A DNA stretch of 64,000 nt from Geobacter sp. OR-1 (GTDB lineage: Bacteria; Desulfobacterota; Desulfuromonadia; Geobacterales; DSM-12255): NCBI RefSeq assembly GCF_000813145.1, contig NZ_BAZF01000009.1:1-64000 (forward strand), read 5' to 3'. Below are positions 33,578 through 42,122 of the stretch, piece by piece. A model generated the notes under the pieces. It was not told where the DNA came from, did no database searches, and worked only from the letters and a program-made list of their open reading frames with translations. A program made the position numbers and the translations under genes. The first letter of the stretch is position 1. Each line of letters opens with the position of its first letter.

Positions 33578-35899
33578 TTAGAGAATGAGGAAAATAATGG
33601 TAATAATCAGGGCATTTATTCCACCGATGCCGAGATATTCCTTTGTGTGGCTCTTGCCGAAATCATCTTTGAACTCACCTGGCCCTAAAGGATCTTCCTG
33701 GAAATGGTCTTTCAGGTATGTCTCATCTTCAGGGTTCTGCTTAGTTTTAGGTATCGGCTTAGTTTCCGGCTTAATCTCTTTTTTCACCAACGGGATGGGT
33801 TCAGCGGTCATCCGGATTGATTCAGGGATCTCTGAATCAGATCGTTGCCCTGAGGCGATCTGAGTTCCCGGGCCGTTGCCCTGCGTTGACTTGTCCTCAA
33901 TAACCGGTGGCGGCGGGGGAGGGATGACAACCTTGATATGAGAAACTTTTTCCGGTTCTCTATTCCCGGCCCGGTCCATGCTCCAGTACCTGATTTCGTA
34001 TTCTCCCGGAGTCGATATGGTGAACGGCTCAGAGCCTTGGCGCATACCCTTTCCTATGATTACATATTCACTTTTGGCAGCGCCGGACAGTTCGTCGTTT
34101 GCCGACAGCGAAAGCACTGTCTTGTCGGTAATCTGGACTTGTTCCTGACCGGGTTGTTTGGGCTCTCCGATCATAAGTGATGTGACCGGTGGATGATGAT
34201 CGATTATGATTTTTACAAATCTTGTCGGCTCCGCATTATCAAGTTGATCGACACTCCGGAACTCTACAAGATGGATACCCTCATCGCTAATTGAAAATGG
34301 CTGATAAGTTTTCCAGGGGCCATCGTCAAGCTTGTATTGTGAGGTTTTGACTCCAGCTTCACTGTCGATCGCTGATAGCGAAAGATTGACCGGTTTAACG
34401 GAATAAATGGTATCCCCGTACTCTGTCTTGTTATGGTCAATGCTTATCATCGAGGTTGGCGGATCAGTATCAACCATCACTGCCATTGATCGAGCTGTCT
34501 CCATGTTACCGGCTTTATCAATGCTTCTGAATTCGATTGAGTGCTTCCCCCCATCCTGAATTGTGAAAGGTTCATATGGAGACCATTCCCCAGTGTCGAC
34601 CCGATACTCGGAACGGCTTACTCCTGACTGATTGTCCGTTGCCTCAAGGTAAAAAAAGGTACTGTCGTTTACTGTCGGGTGGCCTTTGGAGATATTCAGG
34701 CTTGGTGAGCCGATGTTGATCTTTGTTACCGGCGGGGTTTTATCGATATGAACTTCAACCGACTTTGTTATTTCCATATTGTTGACATTGTCTGAGCTGC
34801 GGAAAGAGACAAGATGGTTTTTCTTGTCGTCAACGGTGAATGGCGAATATAGCTGCCAGGGCCCTTGATCTATCCGGTATTCGGACTTATTTACGCCGGA
34901 AAGCATGTCTGTTGCCGATATAAGAAGCCTTAAAGGTTTATTGGTATACAAAATTTCCGAAGAAACGTCCTTCTTGTCGTCAGTACTCAAGTCAGTTATT
35001 GGAGGGGTTGAGTCGTAGGCAATGTTTATTGATTGAATATCCTCAATATTGCCGACGTTGTCACTGGACCGGAATTCAATTTTATGTTCTCCCTCGTCTT
35101 CAATCCGGAATGCCTCCCGGTAAGAAAGCCATCCCTTGCCATCAATCCGGTATTCAGTCTGGGCGAGACCGGAATCTTCATCGTTTGCGGTTATTGTGAA
35201 TGCAGTGGCGCCGGAAACAAAGGATTTCCCGTCACTATTCTTGTAGATAGGGGTGCCGATTTCAATTTTGCTCTTTGGCGGTGTTGTGTCGAGGACAAAA
35301 GAAAGAATCTTTGTCTGCTCAGTGTTGCCTGCTTTGTCTATGGCTCTGAATGAGAGGATATGGGGCCCTCTGGAAAGCAGGTTCAGCTCGATAGGCTCAT
35401 GGAAACTTTTCCACTCGGTGGCGTCGCCGAAGTGGTATTCAATTCTGTCAATGCCCGATCTCCCGGGGCCTGAATCTTCTGCCGATAGTTCGATTGTGCT
35501 GGCGTAGGAAAGAAACTGGGCTTTGGGAGAGTTGTGCTTCGGGGGATTGATATTGGCCGTTGTGACCGGAGCAGTTCGATCAATAACAAATTTAACGGAT
35601 CGTTTGGTGGGTTTTCCTGTTTTATCTACCGCGGAAACATCCAATTGATATTCACCTTCAGACGATATTTCCTTGAAATCATATGGAGCATTATTAAGCA
35701 CTGCCTCGAAATTAGCGTCACTCCCGAGCACCCGGATTTGGGGCGTTACCGGGTTAGCGTAGACTCCGGAGTCCATTACTCCGGAAATTTCCAGGGTAAT
35801 TACAGGCTGTGGAGGGGGTTCGGCAAAAACAGTGTTCGTAGATATAACCGCATACAACAATAATAATGGGAAAATAATCATCTTGGTTGAGTACGACAT
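33578..35899 (-). CDS. Large exported protein with OmpL47-like Ig-type repeats
   Basis: A 773-residue protein with a signal peptide (MSYSTKMIIFPLLLLYAVISTNTVFA) and at least six repeats of roughly 90-100 residues. Each repeat carries EYRID.G.W..Y.PF.I.D.G.H.IEFRS.D..GN.E and ends at D.TPP.T. This matches bacterial Ig-like/OmpL47-type beta domains. A proline- and lysine-rich linker precedes a C-terminal hydrophobic segment (IGGINALIITIIFLIL) that could anchor it in a membrane. Adhesion or envelope structure is plausible; the ligand is unknown. Confidence 0.82.
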   Translation of the reverse strand: MSYSTKMIIFPLLLLYAVISTNTVFAEPPPQPVITLEISGVMDSGVYANPVTPQIRVLGSDANFEAVLNNAPYDFKEISSEGEYQLDVSAVDKTGKPTKRSVKFVIDRTAPVTTANINPPKHNSPKAQFLSYASTIELSAEDSGPGRSGIDRIEYHFGDATEWKSFHEPIELNLLSRGPHILSFRAIDKAGNTEQTKILSFVLDTTPPKSKIEIGTPIYKNSDGKSFVSGATAFTITANDEDSGLAQTEYRIDGKGWLSYREAFRIEDEGEHKIEFRSSDNVGNIEDIQSINIAYDSTPPITDLSTDDKKDVSSEILYTNKPLRLLISATDMLSGVNKSEYRIDQGPWQLYSPFTVDDKKNHLVSFRSSDNVNNMEITKSVEVHIDKTPPVTKINIGSPSLNISKGHPTVNDSTFFYLEATDNQSGVSRSEYRVDTGEWSPYEPFTIQDGGKHSIEFRSIDKAGNMETARSMAVMVDTDPPTSMISIDHNKTEYGDTIYSVKPVNLSLSAIDSEAGVKTSQYKLDDGPWKTYQPFSISDEGIHLVEFRSVDQLDNAEPTRFVKIIIDHHPPVTSLMIGEPKQPGQEQVQITDKTVLSLSANDELSGAAKSEYVIIGKGMRQGSEPFTISTPGEYEIRYWSMDRAGNREPEKVSHIKVVIPPPPPPVIEDKSTQGNGPGTQIASGQRSDSEIPESIRMTAEPIPLVKKEIKPETKPIPKTKQNPEDETYLKDHFQEDPLGPGEFKDDFGKSHTKEYLGIGGINALIITIIFLIL

Positions 35900-36304
35900 T
35901 GCTGTCCCCGCTATGTTAACGTTACATAAGTTTTAAATCATACTCGTTGGGTGATGGCTGTGCAAGTTCAAACTCGTACAGGATGCCCACATACATGGAT
36001 CTTTGCGAAGTCTGTGAAGGTATGCGCACCATTGCCTTTATTCTGGTTTTTTTTGTTTTGGTTTTATTTGCATATTTGAATACATTCAATAATAAATAAT
36101 AATTTGAAATAATTATAAAAAATGCGTTTATTTGTTGTGGCTCTATTCGTGCATGTTCTCATTAGAAAATACGCCGCGAATTAGTAGCTTTGGCAAATCA
36201 GCTAGTTGCAAAAGCGATTTGAATTAATGAAGGTTAAAACAGCTTTTTAACTACGTTAATCTGGTTTTTTAACCGAATGTTCGGATATTGGAATACTGCT
36301 ATCG
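35900..36304. other. AT-rich intergenic region upstream of the cytochrome operon
   Basis: An AT-rich stretch between the divergent repeat protein and the cytochrome operon, with no gene I can support. It probably contains the promoter of the minus-strand repeat protein. No terminator or known RNA element was recognised. Confidence 0.4.
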
Positions 36305-36625
36305 ATGTTAACTTTTAAATCAAAATATATCTTTTATTTTGTTGTTATTGCGATGATATCCATTGCTTTTATCAGGATGGGGGACTCCGTTTCAGGGCTG
36401 CCTCACGCCAGTCAGTCGTCCCCTCATCTGGAAGAGTTGAGTGTCACTGAAGCAAGTTGTGAATCAAAAAAGTATTTACAAACCATTGATCCGCTTTATT
36501 GTACCCTCATCTTTCTAGCCCCGAAGATTTTTTTGGGGTTGCTCCTTGCTGAGCAAAACTCATCCAAAGTTACGTCCGTTACTTCTGCGCCTTCCTCCGG
36601 AAGGTCCCCGCCAGCATCTATCTGA
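36305..36625 (+). CDS. Small hypothetical protein with N-terminal hydrophobic segment
   Basis: A possible 106-residue product (MLTFKSKYIFYFVVIAMISIAFIRMG) with a membrane segment or signal peptide and a second hydrophobic stretch (LYCTLIFLAPKIFLGLLLAE). No strong ribosome site is seen and no family is recognised. It may be spurious, or a small membrane protein preceding the cytochrome operon. Confidence 0.3.
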   Translation: MLTFKSKYIFYFVVIAMISIAFIRMGDSVSGLPHASQSSPHLEELSVTEASCESKKYLQTIDPLYCTLIFLAPKIFLGLLLAEQNSSKVTSVTSAPSSGRSPPASI

Positions 36626-36730
36626 CCAGTCTATACCTTTTCGTATCACCTTTTGCCAGGGCATTGTCACCTGGAACATGCGGGTATCAAATTAAGTCTG
36701 GTGGACTGTCAATCAGAAAAATTCTGAAGG

Positions 36731-36746
36731 TTTGATAGGTATCAAA
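36731..36746. promoter_or_regulatory. FNR/CRP-type palindrome upstream of the cytochrome operon
   Basis: TTTGATAGGTATCAAA is a perfect palindrome containing TTGAT-N4-ATCAA, the FNR box consensus. It lies 41 bases before the first cytochrome ATG. A second half site GGTATCAAA is at 36683-36691. This suggests control by an FNR/CRP-family regulator; whether it activates or represses depends on the unmapped start site. Confidence 0.65.
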
Positions 36747-36787
36747 ATAATGACTACTTCTGATGTAGGCTTTGCGGGGGAAACGGT

Positions 36788-39700
36788 ATGAACCGTCCTG
36801 TAAGTTCGCTTTTAGGCCCAATAGGAAATTGTATCGAGCGGATGACCGGCAGTTTGTTCAAGCTGGCCTGCATAACGGCATTGTTATTATTGCCGGCTCT
36901 TGCCAGCGCCTCTCCGGCTGAGATGCTTCATAACAGTGCGAACCTGGGTACAAAATACGGCACTTGGGGCGCGAGTTATACCTGTCAGACCTGTCATGAA
37001 AAAGCAGCATCAATGAACGTCAAGAAGCTTAAATCGAATGTCATCACACCGACAGGCGCCAGGCCGGTGATTTTCAATAGATACACCGGTGGCGCCAACA
37101 GTGCGGTAGGGATTTTCGGCAATGACCTGAGGACGGTAAATACCCAAACTTCCCGCAACGTCTGCGAAGTCTGTCATCACAATACGATTTATCATCAGTA
37201 CAGCGCGTCAAAGATCTCCGACAAAACACACACATCCCATAAGAGCAATCGCAAGGATTGCACAGACTGCCACAAGCACAACGTCGGTTATAAACCACCC
37301 GATCCAAAGGCATGCAACGTTTGTCATGGGTATCCGCCGATCGACAATTCTTATTATGGCGGGCCTTCTGGGATGGTAACACCGCCGACGCTTGCACTTG
37401 GCGGTACTGTGGATACACCTCCGCAAAACATCGGCGCCCATAACAAACATCGAAATATCCTGGGGTTCGAATGTCAGGTCTGTCACAACAATTATGGCCA
37501 TGGCTATGCGGGCAATGACGCGATTGAATTCGGATTCAAGATTGATCAGGACACCTGGCCACCATTCTCAGGAACTGTGACCAGGGGGGAGATCATCGGG
37601 ACAAGTGCCGCCAGCTTCAGAAACAACTTTGCCGTTGCTCCCAGCAATCCGGAAACAACCCTTACTCGTGCCCCTGATGTAACATCCTGTAACGTTTACT
37701 GTCACGGCGGATTCTGGAATTATTCATCAGGCCGGACAACAAAGGCGGTGTCGTGGGTCCAGGGTCCTTTAGGGAGTTGCGAAAACTCGTCATGTCACGG
37801 CACGACTCAGGCGAATCCGCCTACTCCGGTGATGGGAAACATCTCAACCGGCGCCCACAAAACCCATGTCGCCAAGCTCGGCAATGACAAGACCCGCTGC
37901 GCCTTCTGTCATGATGATTACTACACGCCCAATCGGCACATGGTTAACGGCCATGTGAAGATCAACCTTTCATCGCTTTCGCCATCCGCAACCTACAAAG
38001 GGTTCAACCAGTTTTCCACTGCCTACCTCGCCACTACCGGGGTATACGGAAACTGCACCAATATCTACTGTCACAGCAACGTGCAGTCTCCTGACGGATC
38101 GGGTCAGGCGACATCCTACAAAACCGTGGCCTGGGGTGGTAGCAGAATCGGTTGCGACGGCTGTCACGGCGGTATCCGGACCGATTCCTCGCCCATGGTC
38201 ACCGGCGCCCATGGCAGACACATAACTGACTACGGTTTCAGCTGTAATGAATGCCACAAAAATGCCGGTAATGATCAGCCGACAAAGCATGCCGATTCCA
38301 GTATCGATGTGTTATTCGACGGTTCGCTGGGCGGAAGCTACAGCCAGAGCCCGAATGTTGCCGGGAATGGTTATGGGAGCTGCGCTGCCAACTACTGCCA
38401 CAGCGATGGCAACGGTACAACCAAAACGGTCGGGTGGGGCGCCGGCTTGCAGGGATGCGCAGATTGTCACAAGGCCGACGTGGCGAGCGGGTCTCCGATC
38501 GATACCGGCATGCACTCCCAGCATATCAACCAGTCCGGAGTGCTGGGACGGAACATAGCGTGTGCCGACTGCCATGCCAACACCCTGAGCTCTGGCATGA
38601 CGATCGGCAATGTTGCGAATCACGTCAACAAGTTCAAGGATTTCTCCGGAGCATTTAGCGGGAAGAACAAGGCGGCATGCAATTCGGCCTACTGCCACAG
38701 CGACGGCAAGGGTGCCGCAGGAATTAACGTGGACTGGAACAGCGGCCCGGCCATCAACGACTGTAAGGGGTGCCATGGTACTGACGCCGCACCTGACTTC
38801 GTTTCCGCGGCCGGCGAACCGAACTATGTCAATAGTGGCGCCGGAACGCCCAGGGCGAACAGTCACAAGCGGCACATGGGAGGAATAGGGGCGACGTCGT
38901 GCGTATTCTGTCATAATGAGTCTGTTGATGCAACCGGCGCTCTGACTGCGACTACCAAGCATCTTGACGGTACGCGCAGTGTGGCGTCAGGCGGCGGCAG
39001 GAGTTTCAGCTACGATTCGTCTTCACGAACCTGCTCCGCAATAAGCTGCCATGGCGGTGCTGCTCCGGCGCAATGGGGGCAGTCGTTCCCTGCTGACTGT
39101 ACCGGTTGTCACGGGAACAATGCCGATAGTTCCCTTCCGCAGACATCGGGCAAGCATGCGGCCCACATGAACAATGCCGCGCTGCTCGGGACGAATTACC
39201 CCTGCATAACCTGTCATGCCCTGACAGTAAGTTCCGATCGCACCATTGCCGATCCTGCCTATCACGGCAACGGTTTTAAAAACTACACCGGCCCGCTTGC
39301 CGGCAGCAGATCCAGTTATGCAACGGCAACCGGTATCTGCTCTGCCTCTTACTGCCATAGTGACGGTAAAGGCGCGCAGAAGGATATGACGCTGACCAAC
39401 TGGAAGTCTCCTGCTACGCTTGACTGCAAAGGGTGCCACGGTTCCGACGCCAGCCCGGCCTTTGTCTCTTCAGCGGGTGAACCGAACTATGCCAGTACCG
39501 GTGCCGGTTCCATCCGGGCCAATAGCCACCAGAACCATGTCGATACTGCGGCAGCTGCCTGTATCAACTGTCACGCTGCTACTGTTGCCGTAGACGGGAC
39601 CGCTATCACCGGGAATCACACGAACAGAGTTATCGATGTGGCGCCGGGTAACGGCAAAAGCTTCACCTGGGCATCAACAGGCAAGACCTGTAGCGATATC

Positions 39701-42112
39701 AGCTGCCACGGCGGCAAGGGGTCATTCACACAGACCTGGGGGGCGCCGCTTACGGCCAATTGCCTCGGCTGCCACGGCAATAACGTAGCCAGCGGCACTC
39801 CGATCGCTTCGGGAGCGCACACCCCGCACATGAACAATGCCGCGCTGCTCGGCAGCAACTACAGCTGCACCGAGTGCCACGCCAAGACCATCAATCCTGA
39901 CGAGCGCTCCTTTGCCTTCCCTGCCAATCACGGCAATGGTTATAAGAACTTCTCCGGTGTCCGGGCTGGCGGTGATGCCGGTTATGCAACCTCGACCGGT
40001 GTCTGTTCGGCCACCTACTGCCATACCGACGGTAAAGGGACCCAGAAGATGACAGCGGCTACCGGCTGGAACAGTGGCTCCACCCTTGATTGCAGGGGGT
40101 GCCATGGATCTGATGGCGCGCCGGCATTCGTCTCTGCAGCCGGTGAGCCTAACTACGTCAGCACCGGAGCCGCCCAGACAAAGGCCAACAGTCATCAGAA
40201 ACATGTGGGGACCGTTTCTCAGTCAACGACCTGCGTATATTGCCATGGCAACACGGTTAATGAAGCCGGTACGGCAGTTGTCGGCAACCACACCAACCGG
40301 ATCATTAACGTTGATCAGGGTGGGGGAAAGTCATTCACCTGGACACAGGGAGATAAGACCTGCGCCAGTATCAGCTGCCACGGTGCCGGATCGCCTTCGG
40401 CTCAATGGGGTCAGGGGTTCCCGGCGGACTGTACCGGTTGTCACGGTGGCAACAGCGGCTCTGCAAATCCGCTTGCCACAGGCCGTCACACGGCGCATAT
40501 CAATAATGCCAATGTTTTGGGGGCCAACTTCGGTTGTATCGCCTGCCATGCCGTTTCAGTAACCAGCGACACCGACATCAGCAATGCATTGACCCATGCC
40601 AACGGTTTCACCAACTACTCAGGCTCCATGGCAGGGAGGAACAAGACAGCGTGTGCAACTTCATACTGTCATTCGGACGGCAAAGGAAGCTCCGGAAGGT
40701 CGGTTGACTGGTCAACCGGGCCGGCACTGGGGTGTGATGGCTGCCATGGCGCGGCTTCAGAGGCGGGCTCGTTTATAAGCGTTGCCGGCGAGCCGAACTA
40801 TGCAACTGCGGCCGGGTTAAGGGCCAACAGCCACGAAAACCACACCAAGAAGATCACCGGCCAGACCGGCGCGGCATCCTGCGATATCTGCCATACCAAT
40901 ACGGTAGCCGTCAGCGGCACTGTCATCAAGGCCGGTTCATCTCACTTGAACCGCCAGATAAATGTTGACTTCAACAGGGCAAAAGAACTGACTGCGGTCT
41001 GGACGGCGGGTAATCGCACCTGTACCAACATCGCCTGCCACAACAACGGCACTGCCATTTGGGGCGATGCCTCCAGTGCCGGATGTCGCGTCTGCCATCC
41101 CTCTCTTTCCGGTGCCCACTCCGCCCACATCAGTGACCTGATGAGCGCAGGCTACGTGACCATGTACAACTATACGGCAAACAGGTCGTCCGGATCGGTC
41201 TATCGTTACGGTTGCGCCAACTGCCATCCGACCGACAGTGCCAAGCATCGCAACGGCACGGTGGATATCGATGTCTCCAGCACCAAGGCGGGCAGGAGTT
41301 ACCTGGCTGGCCTCAATACCATGGTAACAACCTCTGCTGAAGGCTATACAAGAACCTCTCCCACGCAGTTCACCTGTGACCTCGTGTACTGCCATTCCAG
41401 CGGCAAGAGCCTTGCTCAGGTTGCCGGTGATTACCGCCAGTCTCCAAACTGGTATGGCGGTAGTTATTCTGGCAACAAATGCGGTATGTGCCATGACAAC
41501 CCGCCGCAATATGCCGGGCAGTCCCATTATGTCGCCAACAGCCAACTTGGTGATAATGGCCGGGGTGTGGCCTGGGAGAGCGGGCACATGATCGGCATTC
41601 ACTTCAAGAATACCTCGAAAGGTAACAAGCAGAACGGTTTCCTCGGCTACTCTTCCTCTGGAAACATGGCTCACGGCAACTCGGCTTTCGCCACGACCAT
41701 TACCTGCAACCTGTGCCACAGCGGCGTGGTTAGCAGCACCCAGATCGACACTTATGCCATGAGCGGCACCACCAGCAAATTCAAATGCGCCGGCTGTCAT
41801 AGCTCCGGCAGCAGAACCCCGCTGCAGCCAGGCAGTATCGTCGATACCTCTCTCCATATCAACGGAGCTAAAAACATAGCCTTTGCGCCGGTTGCGGTAA
41901 GGACCAAGGCGCAGTTGTCCAATGTGGCCAATGCGCTCGGTTGGGGTCGCCAAGGCTCCTACAAGACCGCCGATTCGTACGATAGTTTCGACCTGAGCGT
42001 TTCCACCTGGGATCCGCAGACCAAGACCTGTCTGACGGCCTGTCACGTCAACCAGCCGGGGATCACCTGGGGCGCTGGGCTGCAATGCTCAAGCTGCCAT
42101 GCGAACCAGTAG
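36788..42112 (+). CDS. Giant multiheme c-type cytochrome A (CXXCH/CX4CH)
   Basis: A 1774-residue exported protein with a signal peptide ending near LPALASA. By hand count it has 30 CXXCH, 12 CX4CH and 2 CX3CH motifs. After an N-terminal part (LLHNSANLG-like opening, first site CQTCH) come four modules of about 215-220 residues. Each has the order SYCHSDGKG, CKGCHG, AGEPNY, CVYCH, ISCHG, CTGCHG and CHA. The C-terminal domain ends CLTACHVNQPGITWGAGLQCSSCH. It belongs to the Geobacter CxxxxCH/CxxCH-domain cytochromes, likely in the periplasm or outside the cell for electron transfer. It is first in a three-gene operon. Confidence 0.9.
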   Translation: MNRPVSSLLGPIGNCIERMTGSLFKLACITALLLLPALASASPAEMLHNSANLGTKYGTWGASYTCQTCHEKAASMNVKKLKSNVITPTGARPVIFNRYTGGANSAVGIFGNDLRTVNTQTSRNVCEVCHHNTIYHQYSASKISDKTHTSHKSNRKDCTDCHKHNVGYKPPDPKACNVCHGYPPIDNSYYGGPSGMVTPPTLALGGTVDTPPQNIGAHNKHRNILGFECQVCHNNYGHGYAGNDAIEFGFKIDQDTWPPFSGTVTRGEIIGTSAASFRNNFAVAPSNPETTLTRAPDVTSCNVYCHGGFWNYSSGRTTKAVSWVQGPLGSCENSSCHGTTQANPPTPVMGNISTGAHKTHVAKLGNDKTRCAFCHDDYYTPNRHMVNGHVKINLSSLSPSATYKGFNQFSTAYLATTGVYGNCTNIYCHSNVQSPDGSGQATSYKTVAWGGSRIGCDGCHGGIRTDSSPMVTGAHGRHITDYGFSCNECHKNAGNDQPTKHADSSIDVLFDGSLGGSYSQSPNVAGNGYGSCAANYCHSDGNGTTKTVGWGAGLQGCADCHKADVASGSPIDTGMHSQHINQSGVLGRNIACADCHANTLSSGMTIGNVANHVNKFKDFSGAFSGKNKAACNSAYCHSDGKGAAGINVDWNSGPAINDCKGCHGTDAAPDFVSAAGEPNYVNSGAGTPRANSHKRHMGGIGATSCVFCHNESVDATGALTATTKHLDGTRSVASGGGRSFSYDSSSRTCSAISCHGGAAPAQWGQSFPADCTGCHGNNADSSLPQTSGKHAAHMNNAALLGTNYPCITCHALTVSSDRTIADPAYHGNGFKNYTGPLAGSRSSYATATGICSASYCHSDGKGAQKDMTLTNWKSPATLDCKGCHGSDASPAFVSSAGEPNYASTGAGSIRANSHQNHVDTAAAACINCHAATVAVDGTAITGNHTNRVIDVAPGNGKSFTWASTGKTCSDISCHGGKGSFTQTWGAPLTANCLGCHGNNVASGTPIASGAHTPHMNNAALLGSNYSCTECHAKTINPDERSFAFPANHGNGYKNFSGVRAGGDAGYATSTGVCSATYCHTDGKGTQKMTAATGWNSGSTLDCRGCHGSDGAPAFVSAAGEPNYVSTGAAQTKANSHQKHVGTVSQSTTCVYCHGNTVNEAGTAVVGNHTNRIINVDQGGGKSFTWTQGDKTCASISCHGAGSPSAQWGQGFPADCTGCHGGNSGSANPLATGRHTAHINNANVLGANFGCIACHAVSVTSDTDISNALTHANGFTNYSGSMAGRNKTACATSYCHSDGKGSSGRSVDWSTGPALGCDGCHGAASEAGSFISVAGEPNYATAAGLRANSHENHTKKITGQTGAASCDICHTNTVAVSGTVIKAGSSHLNRQINVDFNRAKELTAVWTAGNRTCTNIACHNNGTAIWGDASSAGCRVCHPSLSGAHSAHISDLMSAGYVTMYNYTANRSSGSVYRYGCANCHPTDSAKHRNGTVDIDVSSTKAGRSYLAGLNTMVTTSAEGYTRTSPTQFTCDLVYCHSSGKSLAQVAGDYRQSPNWYGGSYSGNKCGMCHDNPPQYAGQSHYVANSQLGDNGRGVAWESGHMIGIHFKNTSKGNKQNGFLGYSSSGNMAHGNSAFATTITCNLCHSGVVSSTQIDTYAMSGTTSKFKCAGCHSSGSRTPLQPGSIVDTSLHINGAKNIAFAPVAVRTKAQLSNVANALGWGRQGSYKTADSYDSFDLSVSTWDPQTKTCLTACHVNQPGITWGAGLQCSSCHANQ
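38650..40900 (+). repeat. Four tandem coding modules in cytochrome A
   Basis: The CKGCH-type anchor codons recur near 38761, 39424, 40090 and 40735, giving units of about 645-665 bases. Similarity is high at protein and DNA level, for example the ISCHG and CTGCHG segments. They arose by tandem duplication. Confidence 0.75.
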
Positions 42113-42122
42113 GGGGGCGGAC

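Noticed and set aside
40937-42085. A 382-residue open frame on the minus strand inside cytochrome A
   Set aside because: It is antisense to a region dense in heme motifs, lacks a ribosome site and has a shadow composition caused by GC-rich codons of the real gene.
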